Positions 46,036 to 56,758 of a stretch of DNA of 64,000 nt are shown here, piece by piece; position 1 is the stretch's first letter; the number at the start of each line of letters is the position of its first letter. This stretch comes from Larix kaempferi (taxonomy: Eukaryota; Streptophyta; Pinopsida; Pinales; Pinaceae). The stretch is taken from positions 127,001 to 191,000 of the forward strand of contig BSBM01001027.1 of NCBI GenBank assembly GCA_027924585.1, in the 5' to 3' direction. The notes beneath the pieces were generated by a model. That model was not told the origin of the DNA and searched no databases. It saw nothing but the letters and a program-made list of their open reading frames with translations. A program made the translations under genes and the position numbers.

Positions 46036-46312
46036 AAAGCATGAAAACGTTTTTATGCCATAGCTGGAACATACAGAGCATGAAAAACGATTTTATGCCA
46101 TCGCGGGAACATACAGAACATGATAAATGATTTTATGCCATCGCTGGAACATACAAAGCATGAAAAAACGATTTTATGTCATCGCGGGAACATATAGAGC
46201 ATGAAAAACAATTTTATGCCATCGTAGGAACATACATAGCATCAAAAAACGATTTTATACCATCACAGGAACATACAGAGCATGAAAAATGATTTTATAT
46301 CAAGCTAGGATG
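46036..46312 (-). repeat. ~40-bp tandem array in the copia leader
   Basis: About seven imperfect units on + of the form GCATGAAAAACGATTTTATG followed by CCATCGCGGGAACATACAGA. Spacing is 39-41 bp. Confidence 0.85.
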
Positions 46313-46450
46313 TCAAAACTTGTTTCCCCAATACAGTGAAAGTATACAGAGCTGTAAAAACGAATTGATCCCATTCCTGGAAGCATACAGAGCATGAAAA
46401 ATTATAATAAAAAGAAGGATTGGGACAGGGTATCAAATTGTCGTTCCAAA

Positions 46451-46735
46451 CAACATTCCAATCAAAACGTTCTTGCAAATAAAAAAATGCATACAGAGTT
46501 TAAAGACTCTGTTTCCAGCCAGCATTCCAATCAAAAACGTTTTTGCAAATAAAAAAATGCATACAGAGTTTAAAGACTCTGTTTCCAGCCAGCATTCCAA
46601 TCAAAAACGTTTTTGCAAATAAAAAGATGCATACAGAGTTTAAAGACTCTGTTTCCAGCCAGCATTCCAATCAAAAACGTTTTTGCAATAGATAGATGCA
46701 TACATAGTTTAAAGACTTTGTTTCCAGCCAGCATC
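46451..46735 (-). repeat. 70-bp tandem array with palindromes in the copia leader
   Basis: About four units with period 70 (marker C before ATACAGAG at 46,490, 46,560, 46,630 and 46,699). Each has AGAGTTTAAAGACTCT, which can fold on itself, and AAAAACGTTTTT, a perfect palindrome. Confidence 0.9.
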
Positions 46736-47092
46736 TAACAAATTGCCGGGAAACTGTAAATTCGTTTTAATCCACCCATGAGACAATGTAAGATGCCCAA
46801 AACGTTTTTGCAAAACAATATATGCATATAGAGCTTCCAAAGCTCGATTTCCAGCCACATATAAAAAAGTTTTGCAAATTAAATGGATGAATAAAAAACG
46901 TTTTTAAGAACTGATAAATGAATGCAGAGCTTGCAACCGTTCTTCCAGCCACCGAGCATACAAATAAAACGGTTTTGCCCCATCACTGGAAACACACAGA
47001 TCATGAGGGCGTTTTTCTTCCCAGCATTCACAGACACAAAGAAACAATGCTTCATAAACGTTTTCACACACAACAATTCTTACATGAGGGTG

Positions 47093-47104
47093 GCTCTGAT
47101 ACCA
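47093..47104 (-). other. Primer-binding site, initiator tRNA-Met
   Basis: On -, TGGTATCAGAGC starts two bases after the end of the 5' LTR (…CCCATCA, AT, TGGTATC). Confidence 0.9.
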
Positions 47105-47106
47105 AT

Positions 47107-47824
47107 TGATGGGGTTTTACTTGTGGGTATAACTAAAAACTTTAAACCCTAACCAAGATCTACTCCTATGCAAGAAATTAAACTTAATGCATAGCGGAAC
47201 TTTAGAAATCAAGCTTAATGCACAGCGGAACTTACTTTCCATCTTCAAAGGTCGCGGACAGCTTCTGGTCTTAACTTGAGTTGTTGGCTCTCGAATCCTT
47301 CCAAGAACTTGCAATCCTTTTCTTTGGAGAGTATCCTGTCTTCAATGGAGCAGACAATTTTTCCTGGATGATTGCAAGCCTTGGAGACTCAGCCCTTTTA
47401 TAGCAGTGCCAAAGAAAAAGATTCTAATCCTAGGGCTGCTGAAATTTAGCTAATACTTGGGAAACAAGTCCAAAAGAAATCTGGAGTTTCCGATTTTATA
47501 AAAAACTTCAAATCGGGAAACTTCAGAAAAAACTGAAATAAATCAGAATAAATTCTGATTTCCTTATTTAGCTCAATTTACTGCTATTATTTTAATCAAC
47601 TATAATCGTTCCATTAACAATTATAATTGATTAACATTATTCTATATGTATTTGTATCCAAATCCTTATTTAAATACGTATAATGCCATGACTTAATTAA
47701 TCACATTGTTTGGCATGTTTTAATCATTACATAAATGTAATCTTTCGACAGTATTTGATATCATAATCATAATGCACGTATGTCCAACTTAATTATTGTA
47801 ATTTAGACGTCTCTAAATCCAACA
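47107..47824 (-). repeat. 5' LTR of the copia element
   Basis: 718 bp, about 99.3% identical to the 3' LTR. TATAAAAG promoter box on - at 47,395-47,402, so transcription runs leftward. Confidence 0.95.
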
Positions 47825-47944
47825 AAAAATACTCAAGAAACTATTGACATACCAAAACAAACTGCTATAGTAAAGCCTTGTCCAATTGAAATTATGGGTC
47901 TGATATAGTTTATACATATCATTCATATATAGTTTATACATATC

Positions 47945-48056
47945 ATTCATAAAAACAGGACTAAACAACAAACAACAAAGTAAATTATAGCATAAAAGAT
48001 ATTCATAAAAACAGGACTAAACAACCAACAACAAAGTAAATTATAACATAAAAGAT
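47945..48056. repeat. 56-bp tandem duplication
   Basis: Two units, 47,945-48,000 and 48,001-48,056, each starting ATTCATAAAAACAGGACTAA. They differ at about two bases. Confidence 0.9.
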
Positions 48057-48270
48057 GAGTGTCACAAAAGTAACTCAGAGACACCGCAGTCCTCTTAGGT
48101 GATTGCTTCAACATAAGAAATGTCTGGCCCTTCCTCCACGATAGGGAATCCACCGAAGAAGTCCCCGTATAAGCTCAGAGAGGGGAGAGTTGTAGTTTGT
48201 GACAGATAATTGCGGCTTGGGGGAGTAGATCCATCTCCCTGTTCCTTATGTTGTTATTATGCAGAGGGTT

Positions 48271-48815
48271 CTAAGTGGAAGGCACCGAGGAGGGGGGTGG
48301 TTGTGGGGAGACTCCCAAGGAGTCCCCAGTCCTGGGGAGACCACCTTCAGTGGCAGCGAGAATGGCATTGACCATCGAACCGCCAAAGTTCTGATCATTT
48401 CCCTCATTGGAAGCACCTTGCTGCAGACCCTCAAACTCGTTACTGTGTCCCACAGGATAGTTCTCCTAGGCAAAGATGGAATTCAATCCCTCAAGACGTT
48501 CCCCGAGTTGGGTGAGGTTTGTCCTGATATCTCTGAGAGTGGATCTGTTTGTAGTCGAGTTGGTCGTCATTTCATCCACTAGGGTACTCATCATGTTTTT
48601 TGCCAGCTAATAGTAGTCGATTCTGCCTCCATGATGCCCCGAGGTCAGAATGGTCGCCACTCTACGTGTTTGCGAGCTATCAATTAGGCCATGGGTCGAG
48701 GCCGAGACACTATCAGCTTACCCATCCATTGCAACCCAGTCATAAGTGTTTTTGGTTCTTCTTCCACTGCCTCGCCTGTTGCCACCCCGCCTTGGGTTCC
48801 TCTTGGCCTCGTCAT
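48271..48815 (-). pseudogene. Decayed gag-like N-terminal ORF of an LTR element (tentative)
   Basis: Starts MTRPRGTQGGVATGEAVEEE, a Gly/Glu-rich start of a type seen in plant gypsy gag. It continues to LQWMGKL, and after stops and a shift resumes as MSTLVDEMTTNSTTNRSTLR, DIRTNLTQLGERLEGLNSIF and GNDQNFGGSMVNAI, ending PPPSSVPST and a TAG. The tract is GC-richer than its surroundings. No capsid or knuckle domain is reached. It could also be a relic of a host gene. Confidence 0.4.
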
Positions 48816-49289
48816 GGCGAAAAGTAAGTCGAAAACAACCCGAACTAGAGTAAGAGCAATTTCTGTAACTCTGAGACGTGAAATCTAGAACAGGGTTGCA
48901 GATATGAAAACTAGTGCGAGCCATTGTGCCCGTCTTAACCTTGCTGGTGGAGTTAACGGAGGTGGTTGTCACTAGGGTGGAGTTAATGCAGATGGTCGTC
49001 ACCTTGGTGGTGATGTCGAATTAATGAAGTAGGTACCCCTGGCTCGAGCTCCATCGGCGACGCGTTTTCTGCATGGCGTGGAATGAATGCGTCAACTTTC
49101 CTTCGCTAGGGGTGCATTGAAGCCTCATCGCCACCTTGGTCTGTGTGCTCGCAAGGGGCGCCTTGCCCATGTGTGCTCACCTCCATGTGCATGGATCGAG
49201 TGTATTGGGGACGCATGCGGGCTTCCTTGTCACCTCGATTTGGGGAATTATACCTATATTATTACTTAGGCATCATATTAAGATAATGT
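48816..49289. other. GC-richer tract without a recognisable gene
   Basis: Short repeated phrases (GTGGAGTTAACGGAGGTGGT and GTGGAGTTAATGCAGATGGT, about 48,950-49,000) and short frames only. Confidence 0.4.
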
Positions 49290-50100
49290 TGAGTAAGAAA
49301 TATTTAAGTTGTAGAGCGATTATTATATATTACTATGTAATAATAATAAATTTTGCTAAATTGAAAATTTAATACAATACATTATACATTATATTGAGTA
49401 ATTTTGAATGGAATATATATATAATATTAAATGTGTAGTCACTTAAAAATAGCCATATATTTTTTGGTAAATAATTTTACAAATATATAGTTTATTTCTA
49501 TATATACTCTACCACAAAGTTAGTTTGTAACATATATGTATGTCAATAATGAAATAGATTATCCATTGTATTGTTAATTTCCTATTCAGATTACAAGATT
49601 ATGAAACTATCTTTTGAATCAAATTGATCAATAATAATCTTAAATCTTATTTTGTAATTCAAAATTATAATAATTATTGAAAATAATAATATATAAATGT
49701 TTAAACATGTTTAAAAATATATATATAAATTTTTATAGTACATAGATAATGTATAAATATATGATCTTTTTTTATTAGTATATTATTTTCAATTACTAAG
49801 ATTATATGAATATATGTTTTCTTTATATACATTTTTTTTTCTTTTGACTTAGTATATATATAACTGTTTGTGGTTACACAAACAATATATATGTATCTAT
49901 ATGTTGTCATTTTATTTTTATTAGCATATGTATTTTTAATTAATATAATATATACAAATATTGTGATATAATTGCACATTATTATTTATACTTATTTTTA
50001 TTTTAAAAATAAAAATATAAAATATGTTTTTTAAATATTACAAACACTTTAAAATTTATAATAATATGCATTTAGTTTATTGGTTTTGCAAAATATATTA

Positions 50101-50139
<39 letters not shown>

Positions 50140-51129
50140 ATAAAATTATAGTCATTTTTATAGTGTTTTGATTCAAATTGTAACCTTAAATGCTATTCCA
50201 TTTTACTATCTTGTAATTTAAAATTACGAAGTATTATCGAAAGAAATGACATATAAATGTCTAAAACATCTTATGATATAATAGTAATTTTTTTTTCCTT
50301 TTAACTTAACATCAATATATTTAATTTTTTATAGTATAGAAACAATGTATAAACATGTGTTTTCCTTTTTATTAGTATATATATATTTTAATTAATAATA
50401 ATATATAAATATAAATTTCCTTAATATATATTTTTATTTTAACTTAGCAATAATACATACAAATTTTTGTGGTTTTGCAAACTATATATTTTTTGACTCT
50501 ATATATATAGAGAGAGAGAGAGACCAAAGTTGGTCTCAGTGGATGTTAATCATCATATATATATATAGATATAATTCAACACTATTTTAACTGCAAAGAA
50601 AGTGGCTAACTCCTTTAAAAATAAAGATTTGAATTAACTTTTATTGAGTGGTACTTTTAATGATTAATAAATAACAAAAAAATATCATATATACTAAAAA
50701 AATTATAAACATATAAATCATATCATAACTATAAGCATAAACTATATTATAACTATAAGCATAATCTTAAGTCAGGGCCTAGCTGCTTTGTAGCTATTTC
50801 TCTTGTTAATGTTATGCTAAGGCATTTGCAAGCAAGGGGGAGCATCTCTAGATTGATTTATATATATGTTTACAAGTATATACAAATTGGGTGCACATGA
50901 CAAAGTAAAATGTGAGATGGTGGTTTCAAATCCATGGATTTGGAAACCCGTGATATTTAGAAAGGGTTGGAAGCCCATGGTATTTGGAAAACTGAAATAA
51001 CAAAAGGGCAATTATTTATTTAATTAATGGGTGTCATATCTTTTTGAATGAGCATTTCCCTTCATGAAGGGATATGATAAAGCATAAAAAGAGAAAGTAT
51101 TGAGAAAAAGTATGTGTGTGCAAAAATGT
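49290..51129. other. Very AT-rich intergenic DNA with microsatellites
   Basis: No gene. (TA)n at about 50,107-50,136. (TA)n-(GA)n at about 50,499-50,522, followed by a small inverted repeat GAGACCA-AAGT-TGGTCTC. Confidence 0.6.
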
Positions 51130-51860
51130 AGTAGCATTTGAAGAAGTGGACGGGCTTGCAAAATCAGTTTCAGGTTATCTTGGAATTTTTTCTATAACTT
51201 ATCTTTTGGAAAGTTTCAGATTGTGAAAATTTTAGGATATTAAGGTGAGACCTATGAGTGCTTGTGGTAAAAGCTCCAGATCCTGGTTTTCTATAATTTC
51301 CAAGATATGCACTATGGAAGTTAGGTCTACAGAATAGTCATGCAATCAGTTTCAAGCAGACCATCTTGGCATTTTCTCTATAACTTCTTCTTTGCAAATT
51401 TTCAGACTATGAAACTCTCAGGGATCGTAGAATACATATAGAAGTACCTTATGTAAAAGTTCCAGATTTGGGTTCTCTATAAGTTCCAACATATACACCA
51501 TGGATGTTAGGGATTCTAATGGTCCTGAAATTAGTTTCAAACAGTTCAACTTGGCATTTTCTCTATAGCTTTTTCTTTGGGAATTTTCAGATTATGAATC
51601 TTTCAGTGATATTAGAAGACATATATTATTACCTAGGTAAATGTTTTAGACTTTGGTTCACTATGATTTTTTATATATACATTGTAGAATTTAAGGCTTA
51701 TAAATGGTCCTCAAATAAGTTTCAAACAAGTTAGTTTGGAATTTTCTCTATAGATTCTTCTCTAGGAATTTTAGGATTATGAAACTTTCAAGTATTTAAT
51801 AAGACATACAGAAGTACCTTAGGTAAATATTTCATAATCATAACTGCAAAATTGGATACT
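51130..51860 (+). repeat. ~180-190-bp leader-type tandem repeat, four units
   Basis: Same module as 16,740-17,460. Units contain TTCAAGCAGACCATCTTGGC-like, TTTTCAGATTATGAA-like and GTTAGGGATTCTAA-like phrases; GTTAGG occurs at about 51,318 and 51,507, with a decayed form at 51,688. It lies upstream of a gypsy gag (52,613), as a leader would. Confidence 0.7.
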
Positions 51861-52079
51861 TGTAATCATGTATAAGCTTTTTCTTAGGAAGAGGCCAAAA
51901 CTACAAGCTTTCTTAAAGTTACTATTTGGAAATTTTGGTTAGACCTAATGGAGGAAGAAGCAGCAAGCATACTCAATGAAGGTAATGTGAATAATATTAT
52001 CTTTTGAACAAGTTATATGTACTAAAGCACAAATTGAAACTTGAAGGTTGGTACCTCTCAAATAAATGGATTGGTGTCT

Positions 52080-52500
52080 CTTGCTAAGTTAGTGCATAGC
52101 AGTGGGGATTGATGTCTACAAATATCTATAAGAGTAGGTTGGTTACCACCAGAGTTTGTACCTATGGGAATTGGTGTCTCTATTATATATGCATCTATGA
52201 ATATATGTAATATTTGGTTAGTTCCTACCAAGATTTGTACCAGTGGGGACTGGTGTCTCCAATAGGTTGTTGCCTACAAATATATGTAACAATAGGTTAG
52301 TTCCTACCAGGGTATACTAGTAGGGATTGGTGTCTCCAATAGGTTGGTTCATACCAAGGTTTAATTGTGGGGATTGATTTCTCTAGTAGGTTGGTGCCCA
52401 TAAATATTTGTAACAGTAGGCTGGTGCCTATAAATAATTATAAAAAGAAGATTTGTGATTTTCTCCCAAAAGGGTTTCCATGTAAATCTTGTGTTCCATG
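52080..52500 (+). repeat. ~80-bp degenerate tandem repeat, LTR- or leader-derived
   Basis: About five units of a GGGGATTGGTGTCTCYAATA phrase, then GGTTGGTGCCTACAAATAT, then GTAACARTAGG. It leads into TTTCTCCCAAAAGGGTTTCC, also found in similar form near 17,990. Confidence 0.65.
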
Positions 52501-52612
52501 TTCTGCATATGTGGCTTTTTTCTTATGGTTGATGAATGTTAGGAAAAAATAATTTGAAACAAAAGGAGTAGCTTCATAAATATGAAGAAGACTTTAGTGA
52601 TTTAAAATTAAA

Positions 52613-53107
52613 ATGTCACAAAGCCTTGAAGAAACAAAAAAGATTATCGTGAACCTAAATATTCAATTAGAAGAAGAAGGAAGGATAGAAGAAGTTGAGA
52701 GGATCCAACTAAAGGAAAATGAACAAAACTATGAAAATCTAGAATTTGAAATTGTTTCATTATTAAAGCAACTGGATACAACAACTATTAAATTGAAAAT
52801 AAGCTTGAAGTTTGAAAAGAGTACTGAAACTTTAGATAACATCATCAATTTTCAAAGGTCTCCATTCATTAAGATAGCTCTTGGATTTGATGTTGATGTT
52901 GTATCCCTACCTACACCTATCCTTGCTACAACTAGGGAAGTTTTATTTGTTGCAGGCAGAGTTCAGACTGGTTTCCAAGAAGAGAAACCCACCGTTGATT
53001 ATGCTAAACAGATTGATGAGTTTCCTAAATTCCTCACATGTCAGAATTTGGGCACGCTATTACAAATGACAATGTCACTGATATGTTTGATTATTCCACT
53101 CATGTAA
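52613..53107 (+). pseudogene. N-terminal gag-region ORF of a third gypsy element
   Basis: A 164-codon frame starts MSQSLEETKKIIVNLNIQLE and forms a coiled coil over the first 70 residues. It then has LDNIINFQRSPFIK followed by a short Gly-Phe stretch. This pattern (coiled coil, then a short 'NxQRSP' motif) is one I associate with the N-terminal region of gag proteins in some plant gypsy elements. The frame then breaks up through 53,110-53,500. Confidence 0.55.
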
Positions 53108-53506
53108 ATGAACCTAACCTCAAGTCTACTTACTCTGATCATCCAACACAAAAATCTATGCCCTGTCATAATCCTCATCATAAAAGTCGAAGGAATGGAA
53201 ATCATGCTTTCAAATAGTTGCAAACGAGATGTGAAAGGAAGAATTGTGGACCAATGCTGACTATCAATATAGATTGTGTTTGGATTGATGGATGGTCGTT
53301 GAATCATTTGAGCAAATTTTTGAGGGCTTCATATGATTGTGTATCGTCGTCTATATTGTCATGAAACAATCGTACTACATTACCTTGGAAGTGGTCGATT
53401 GAGGATCAACCTAACATGATAGTCGACTGGATTTTTTGCTGAGCATATGTCATATTCGATGAGATCTATTGCTTCTATTTATTAATACCTCAAGGAATGA
53501 GTGCTA

Positions 53507-54836
53507 CCTAAGTTTGACCCTGGAAAAAGGATCTCTGATGAAGATCACCTAAAGCGATTTTACTTGGCATTGAACCTATTAAATGTGGAACATGGGGATG
53601 TAGTGTGTAGATTGTTCCCTTAAACTTTTGAACCAAGAGCATCATCCTAGTATTTTAGTTTACAGGCTGGTTCTATAGCAGATTGGGACAGTTTTGAAAA
53701 TATTTTTTTGAATAAGTTTGGTACCCAAAAGACTGTGGCTTCACTTATGAAAGAATTATTGTCTATGTAGATGGAAAATAAGGAGAAAGTTCAAGAGTTT
53801 AATCAGAGATTTACTATGATTTTGAATAGGTTTAGCACTACAGCTAAACCTACTGAAGAATCATTGGTAGAATATTATACTACACCGCTTCTCCCATCCA
53901 TAACCATGTTTGTCAAAAGATCTGTTAAAACTACTTTAGTAGAAAATTACGAAGAGGCGAAGAAAGTAGAGGCAGACATAGAAAGTATCATCAAACATTC
54001 TTTGGATTTGGAAGTAAAACCTACAATAAATAAGAAGCCTTTAATATTGACGAGACCTAAAGAAGAATTTGCAAATGAATTAGAAAATGTGGTCGAGATG
54101 GTTCAAAAGTTGTCCAATAAAATAGTAGATTTGGAAAAAGAAAAGGGTGCTAGTTCTTTAGTAAGAAAACCATTTAATCCTTTCTATAAGAAAAAGGAAG
54201 AAAGCACACAATCACAACCACCATTAAATAATTCTGCTATTTTTAATTTGAATGAAGTTGGCATGGACCACTTTTGCACATTTCATCAAGAGCATCATTC
54301 CGAGAAAAGTTTCCCACGATGGATTAATTCAATGACCTTGGTAATGAATCAATTATTAGATACACAACTAATAGACCAGGAAGATCAGGAAGAAGACCAA
54401 TCTAATGAACCAGAAGATCACAATAAAGAAACTACTTTCGTATTATGGGATTGGGCACCAACTTTGGGTTTAGATGAAGAAGAAAAGGTTGAAGAAATAC
54501 AAATATCGTCAATGGATTATGCCACAATAAGTAAGGGACCAATAGAAGAACAAAGTATGGTACTGCCCAAAATGAAGACATCCAAAGAAAACATAAAGAA
54601 GAATAACAGTTTAAATTAGTCACAACCAAAATCAAATTCTAGGATCATTAAGGAAACAAACCCATTAAGCAATAAACAAGTAAACCTTGCAATCAACAAA
54701 TCTGATAGTGATAAAAAGGTTGGAGAAAATCATAATATGGGGTATGACATTGTAGAATATATCAAGAAAACTTAAGCAAATATATCTCTGTTTGAATTGT
54801 GTAACCTGCCACAATGGAGGAGAAAATGATTAGAAT
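53507..54836 (+). pseudogene. gag (capsid region) and start of pol of the third gypsy element, truncated by an insertion
   Basis: A single frame with TAA/TAG stops where Gln or Trp is expected: KFDPGKRISDEDHLKRFYLA, then FSLQAGSIADWDSFENIFLN, FGTQKTVASLMKELLSM and NKEKVQEFNQRFTMILNRF, the typical retrotransposon-gag fold. Later HFCTFHQEHHSEKSFPRW resembles a zinc-binding CxxHx4H box with the last Cys lost. Gag passes into MGYDIVEYIKKT and LFELCNLPQ, a motif often found at the start of pol in plant gypsy elements. The frame is cut at 54,836, where a copia-type LTR begins. Confidence 0.75.
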
Positions 54837-55075
54837 TGTAACAATAAAATAATAAATTAATATTAATATTAATTTATTATTAATTAAAGACTATTTAAGT
54901 AAATAGTCATGCCCTTTTACGTAAAGGTTCATGATGGGCTTATATAAAGCCCAAACCTATGTAACTACTAATCATCTACCATATATTACATTTTTACATT
55001 ACTATTGATCCATTTATGGACCACTTACGTTACTTACATTGGGTTTTCCCGTAAGAACAGTATTTTACTCTTTCA
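54837..55075 (+). repeat. Copia-type 5' LTR inserted in the gypsy gag-pol
   Basis: 239 bp, starts TGTAACAATAAAATAAT and ends TACTCTTTCA, followed by G and a primer site TGGTATCAAAGC at 55,077. TATATAAA promoter-like box at about 54,940. The partner LTR is not in this window. Confidence 0.55.
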
Positions 55076-55776
55076 GTGGTATCAAAGCCCCTTCTTGGTC
55101 ATCTCTACTTCAGCTTTTGGCTAAATTACAGAACTTGTCTGAACATTTAAAGCTTCTCTGGTATTTTTGGTGTTTGACCATGAAACAGGCCATTGGCCAT
55201 TGAATTCTTAAATTTTCAAAAAAAAAAGAAAGAAAAGAAAAAAAAAGGGTTCAGCCTTGCCAACCATTGACCGTTTTCTCCAGTGCGCCTCTGTGCTCCA
55301 TCCATCTTTGAATTCCACCTCCATGCATCACTCCCGCACTCCTTAACTCGCCACTCATTTCTCCCTACTCCACACTTCCACCACCCCCAATTCACACGTC
55401 TCCCATCCATCTCCTACGTCATAAGCTCGACCAGTCCACCCCCGCGCTCTCCAGCATATCCCTGATCCTCCAGCCTTCCCTCCACCCCCCAAGCACTTCC
55501 ACGCCTGCATACCTCCAGCATGTGCTCCCGCAACCCTCCTCCAACTTCATTACCCCCTGTCCATAGCCCCTCGCTCCCTCGAGTGCACTGTGCCACATCA
55601 ACCACCTGCGTTCCTCCTTCCCACACCCCCTCTCCCATCCCTTCTGCATACCTCCACTTTCCCTTTCCACCAACGCCACTCCCCACAATTACTTCCATCG
55701 TGCTGCTACCATGCACCCTCCGTGTCCATCTCTTCTTCCCTATGCGACCAGCTCTTCCGCTGCCTTACGTTGACCC
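55076..55776 (+). mobile_element. Leader of the copia-type element, truncated
   Basis: Begins with the initiator-Met-like primer site, then an A-rich run (55,218-55,248), then 500 bp that are strikingly C-rich on + (CCACCCCC-type words). Frames through it on both strands are composition artefacts. The sequence stops at 55,776 where a gypsy LTR begins; no copia gag is reached. Confidence 0.5.
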
Positions 55777-56758
55777 TGTAACATACCCTTTTTGCTGAAA
55801 AACATTTTATGCTGGAAACATTATGTTAACTTTTATTGTAAATTTTTATATTGGACAAGTGTCCAAGGATGACTGTAATTGCACAATATTTTATTATTTA
55901 ATAAATTAAATATGAGACAAACACATAAGGGGACTGTTGAAAGAGTGGTTACTAACCCACTAGGTGGAATGGAATCTGGGGTAGAAGGCAATGGACAAGT
56001 GGAAGCATCATGATGCAACTAACTAGCTGTTGGTATGGGAAAAATCCCATGAAATGTGGTCATAATGCCCTGGAAGGTGGGACTGGAGCTTGAAGCTCAT
56101 TTATTCAAAACTAACCACTAAAGACCTAGGAAGTCTATATAAGAGCCATCAAATTATGAACTGAGGTTCATCACTTTTCTTGAAGAGGAAATTTACCTTG
56201 GGGTTTTGCTGTGCTTGCACCCAAGATTTTGATGAGGGGATATGCTGAGTTTTTGATCATGGTGTAAGTCTTCCTCTTATACTACTGAGTGCAGAAGTTA
56301 GATTGTTGAGTGCAGAAGTTATATTGTTGAGTGCAGAAGGCATATTTTGGGTGCAGAAGTTACACTGTTGAGTGCAGAAATTGTTTTACTGAGTGCCTTG
56401 CTTCTGCACAGATTCCATCTACTTAGTGGTTCAGTAAGCAAGCTCGGGGGTCCAAAGGAAGCAAGTAGTTTTGGATGCTTCTTCTGGAAAAGGTTGGGAG
56501 GAACAGGCCTCCTTGGGTGTTTGTTGGCCCTATCTTCATTTACAGGTTCTACTTGTCTTTTCTAATTCTAAGTAGTTTAAATTTCTATCTGTAATTATTT
56601 ATTTATTGTTGTTAAGAGTATTATCAAACAAATTTAATTATTTCAGTTTTCTGATCTAATTAGAATTCTGCATAGAAATGATTATGTAAGATGAAATGAA
56701 TAAAATATTTCTCTGCATTTTTCCCCATGCTAATGGATTTGCATCGTACTCTAGTACA
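55777..56758 (+). repeat. Gypsy-type LTR, + orientation
   Basis: About 982 bp, starts TGTAACATACCC and ends CTCTAGTACA. It is clearly homologous to the LTR at 62,974-63,890 read on the other strand. Shared landmarks include TGTCCAAGGATGACTGTAAT, GGTGGAATGGAATCT, GCATCATGATGCAACTAA, a TCTATATAA promoter box (56,134) and GGTTGGGAGGAACAGGCC. No target duplication matches across it, so it may be the 5' LTR of a longer element. Confidence 0.75.
56285..56400 (+). repeat. ~24-bp tandem repeat inside the LTR
   Basis: Five imperfect units of TTGAGTGCAGAAGTTATATTG. The matching part of the other LTR has only weak traces, so it expanded in this copy. Confidence 0.75.

Larger units (their letters stand above)
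44936..47092 (-). other. Long untranslated leader of the copia element
   Basis: About 2.2 kb between primer site and gag start, much longer than the few hundred bases usual for copia. It has no coding frame in sense. It contains two kinds of tandem arrays (46,036-46,312 and 46,451-46,735) and scattered AAAACGTTTT palindromes from 45,805 to 47,065. Confidence 0.8.
40197..47824 (-). mobile_element. Ty1/copia LTR retrotransposon, very young, gag-deleted
   Basis: The element is 7,628 bp on the - strand. The LTRs are both 718 bp (40,197-40,914 and 47,107-47,824) and differ at about five bases (0.7%). AAAAA flanks it on both sides (40,192-40,196; 47,825-47,829). Integrase precedes reverse transcriptase, the copia order. 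It has a perfect initiator-tRNA-Met primer site and a clear polypurine tract. The polyprotein frame is open except for one frameshift, but gag is reduced to a stub. The 5' leader of about 2.2 kb carries tandem arrays. Confidence 0.95.

Noticed and set aside
46036-46735. Regular repeats with similar spacing could suggest a CRISPR array.
   Set aside because: Units are contiguous without unique spacers, lie in a plant retrotransposon leader, and no cas gene is near.
55414-55798. Several overlapping ORFs on both strands (Pro/Ser/His-rich on +, Gly/Glu/Trp-rich on -).
   Set aside because: They come from strong C-richness that removes stops in all frames; no domain, and frames on both strands are equally open.
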